Assembly (NCBI GenBank): GCA_017461345.1
Contig: JAFTYP010000022.1
Coordinates: forward strand, 62,001-126,000
Reading direction: 5' to 3'
DNA: 64,000 nucleotides
Source: Bacteroidaceae bacterium
Lineage (GTDB): Bacteria > Bacteroidota > Bacteroidia > Bacteroidales > Bacteroidaceae
Under the pieces are notes generated by a model. It was not told where the DNA came from. It made no database searches and saw nothing but the letters and a program-made list of their open reading frames with translations. Position 1 is the stretch's first letter. Every line of letters starts with the position of its first letter. The translations under genes and the position numbers were made by a program. Positions 63,205 through 64,000 of the stretch are shown here, piece after piece.

Positions 63205-64000
63205 TTATTTCTTGTTATTACCCTTTGGCTGATACACACCGGGCACCTTTATGGAAGAACCATCTTGCAACTTAACAGGACGTGTGCGGTCTGTAGAAGG
63301 ATAACCTGCATCGACTACATTCTGCGGGATCTGCAATACACGACGGGGGTCATTCCATGTCAGAGAGTCGGTATGGATTTCATCCTCGTTTGCGCCACGA
63401 TAGTGGTGAATAACCTTGATACCATAACGCTTGATGTCGAACCAACGCTGACCTTCATGAACAGTCTCGACACGACGGAAGTGCAAAATGCAGTCCAGCA
63501 CGCTCAAATCATCGCCTGTCAGAACCTTCTCGAAGCCCATCTCTGCAGGATAGAGTTCACTAACCCAGTCGTTGTTCACCTTAGCACGGTTATACTTTGT
63601 CTTAATCTTATCCAAAGTAAGAGGATCTTCCACCCCGTGCGAACCGGTCCAAAGTTCCAAGTCCTTGATAGCGCCATCGCGGTCGCCCAAGTAAAGCTTG
63701 GCTTCTGCACGGCAGAGAATTGTTTCGTCAGCAGTAAAGGGCTGATAAATCTGATGCACATAACCGATACCAGCAATCTTGTCTGTGTACTCAAAGTACT
63801 CGTAGAGGCGGAAGAGCCAACCACCATACTCCTGACCTGCGCTATTAACGTAAACCATACCTCTGAAAGCAGGCAATACGCTAGACCAGTTAGGGCCAGA
63901 ACCCCAAATAGTTATATCAAGAGTAGAGGGGATATGCCAAGTCTTGCCATTCCAGTCTGTGAAGTTTCCACCTGTGTTGAGAACAAAACGGGCACTTGAA
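63205..64000 (-). CDS. SusD/RagB-family outer-membrane lipoprotein, 3' part
   Basis: The reading frame runs off the right edge of the window, so the N-terminus with the lipobox is missing; about 264 residues are visible. The end is typical of SusD: RRVETVHEGQRWFDIKRYG, then LTWNDPRRVLQIPQNVVDAGYP. The earlier ADETILCRAEAKLYLGD segment is the TPR-like helical core. SusD proteins lie on the cell surface and hand a substrate to the TonB-dependent SusC pore. SusC should lie just beyond the window. Confidence 0.88.
   Translation of the reverse strand, partial: SSARFVLNTGGNFTDWNGKTWHIPSTLDITIWGSGPNWSSVLPAFRGMVYVNSAGQEYGGWLFRLYEYFEYTDKIAGIGYVHQIYQPFTADETILCRAEAKLYLGDRDGAIKDLELWTGSHGVEDPLTLDKIKTKYNRAKVNNDWVSELYPAEMGFEKVLTGDDLSVLDCILHFRRVETVHEGQRWFDIKRYGIKVIHHYRGANEDEIHTDSLTWNDPRRVLQIPQNVVDAGYPSTDRTRPVKLQDGSSIKVPGVYQPKGNNKK

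Overview
The window comes from a Bacteroidales bacterium, most likely of the Prevotella/Bacteroides side. Three things show this. The promoters follow the Bacteroidetes pattern (TTTG, 19-20 bases, TAnnTTTG). The gene neighbourhoods are typical: bamA-ompH-murI, porQ-cmk-ispH, exbB-exbD-exbD, and DUF4837-sigma54 regulator-lptE-secG. Family-specific markers are present: PorQ, the succinylornithine-type transcarbamylase, SusD, DUF4302, DUF4143 and DUF1573. The sequence is a chromosomal core region. No phage, integrase, transposase or CRISPR array was seen.

Layout: 1-3.6 kb is the end of bamA, three ompH/skp-like chaperone genes and murI. 3.7-6.8 kb has a polyprenol-phosphate glycosyltransferase, a GtrA protein and a GT-C membrane glycosyltransferase. 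7-11.8 kb has a DUF1573 protein, meaB, and the opposing porQ-cmk-ispH operon. 12.5-17.9 kb is the energy-transduction block: tonB, a polyprenyl synthase, tatD, tRNA-Ser(GGA), exbB, a small membrane protein and two exbD genes, closed by a strong terminator. 18.1-22.7 kb (minus) carries an RsmI-like methylase, hisS, 5-FTHF cyclo-ligase and a GH109-like oxidoreductase. 22.8-28.6 kb (plus) is rlmN, a DUF4837 lipoprotein, a PdxA-derived protein that seems to have lost its active site, a sigma54-type activator, lptE, a TPR-like protein and secG. 28.6-31.7 kb has a BadF/NAGK-type kinase, cutC and sdaA. 32-43.2 kb (minus) is one long arginine/proline block: argR, GNAT, argG, argC, argD, proC, proB, proA, an XRE-cupin regulator, an acyl-CoA synthetase, the ornithine transcarbamylase and a nitroreductase. 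43.5-47.5 kb (minus) is coaX, an outer-membrane protein, lptC and a CorC/GldE-like protein. 47.8-57 kb (plus) is a DUF4105 protein, an alkaline-phosphatase-fold protein, secA, an unknown acidic protein and ppiD. 57.2-58.6 kb is a DUF4143 ATPase. 59.2-64 kb (minus) is a nutrient-import operon: partial susD, a zinc-metallohydrolase lipoprotein, a DUF4302 lipoprotein and a secreted protein with a T9SS-like tail.

The most striking unexplained structure is a family of short tandem arrays with a strict 22-bp period. It occurs in seven intergenic gaps (near 12.1, 18.1, 20.4, 31.8, 40.7, 47.6 and 58.7 kb) and in no gene. The arrays share a small vocabulary of 8-bp core words (GGTTAACC, GGTTAAGC, GGCACGCC, GGCGTGCC, AACGTGCC, TTAACGTG) joined by a GCCRAAC-like linker. 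They sit in convergent, divergent and tandem gaps alike, so they are not simply promoters or terminators. I do not know a named family that matches. Other points worth checking are a divergent pair of apparently leaderless GTG-start genes (coaX and DUF4105) around one array, two likely pseudoenzymes (PdxA-like and PafA-like), and a substrate-determining serine in the ornithine transcarbamylase.
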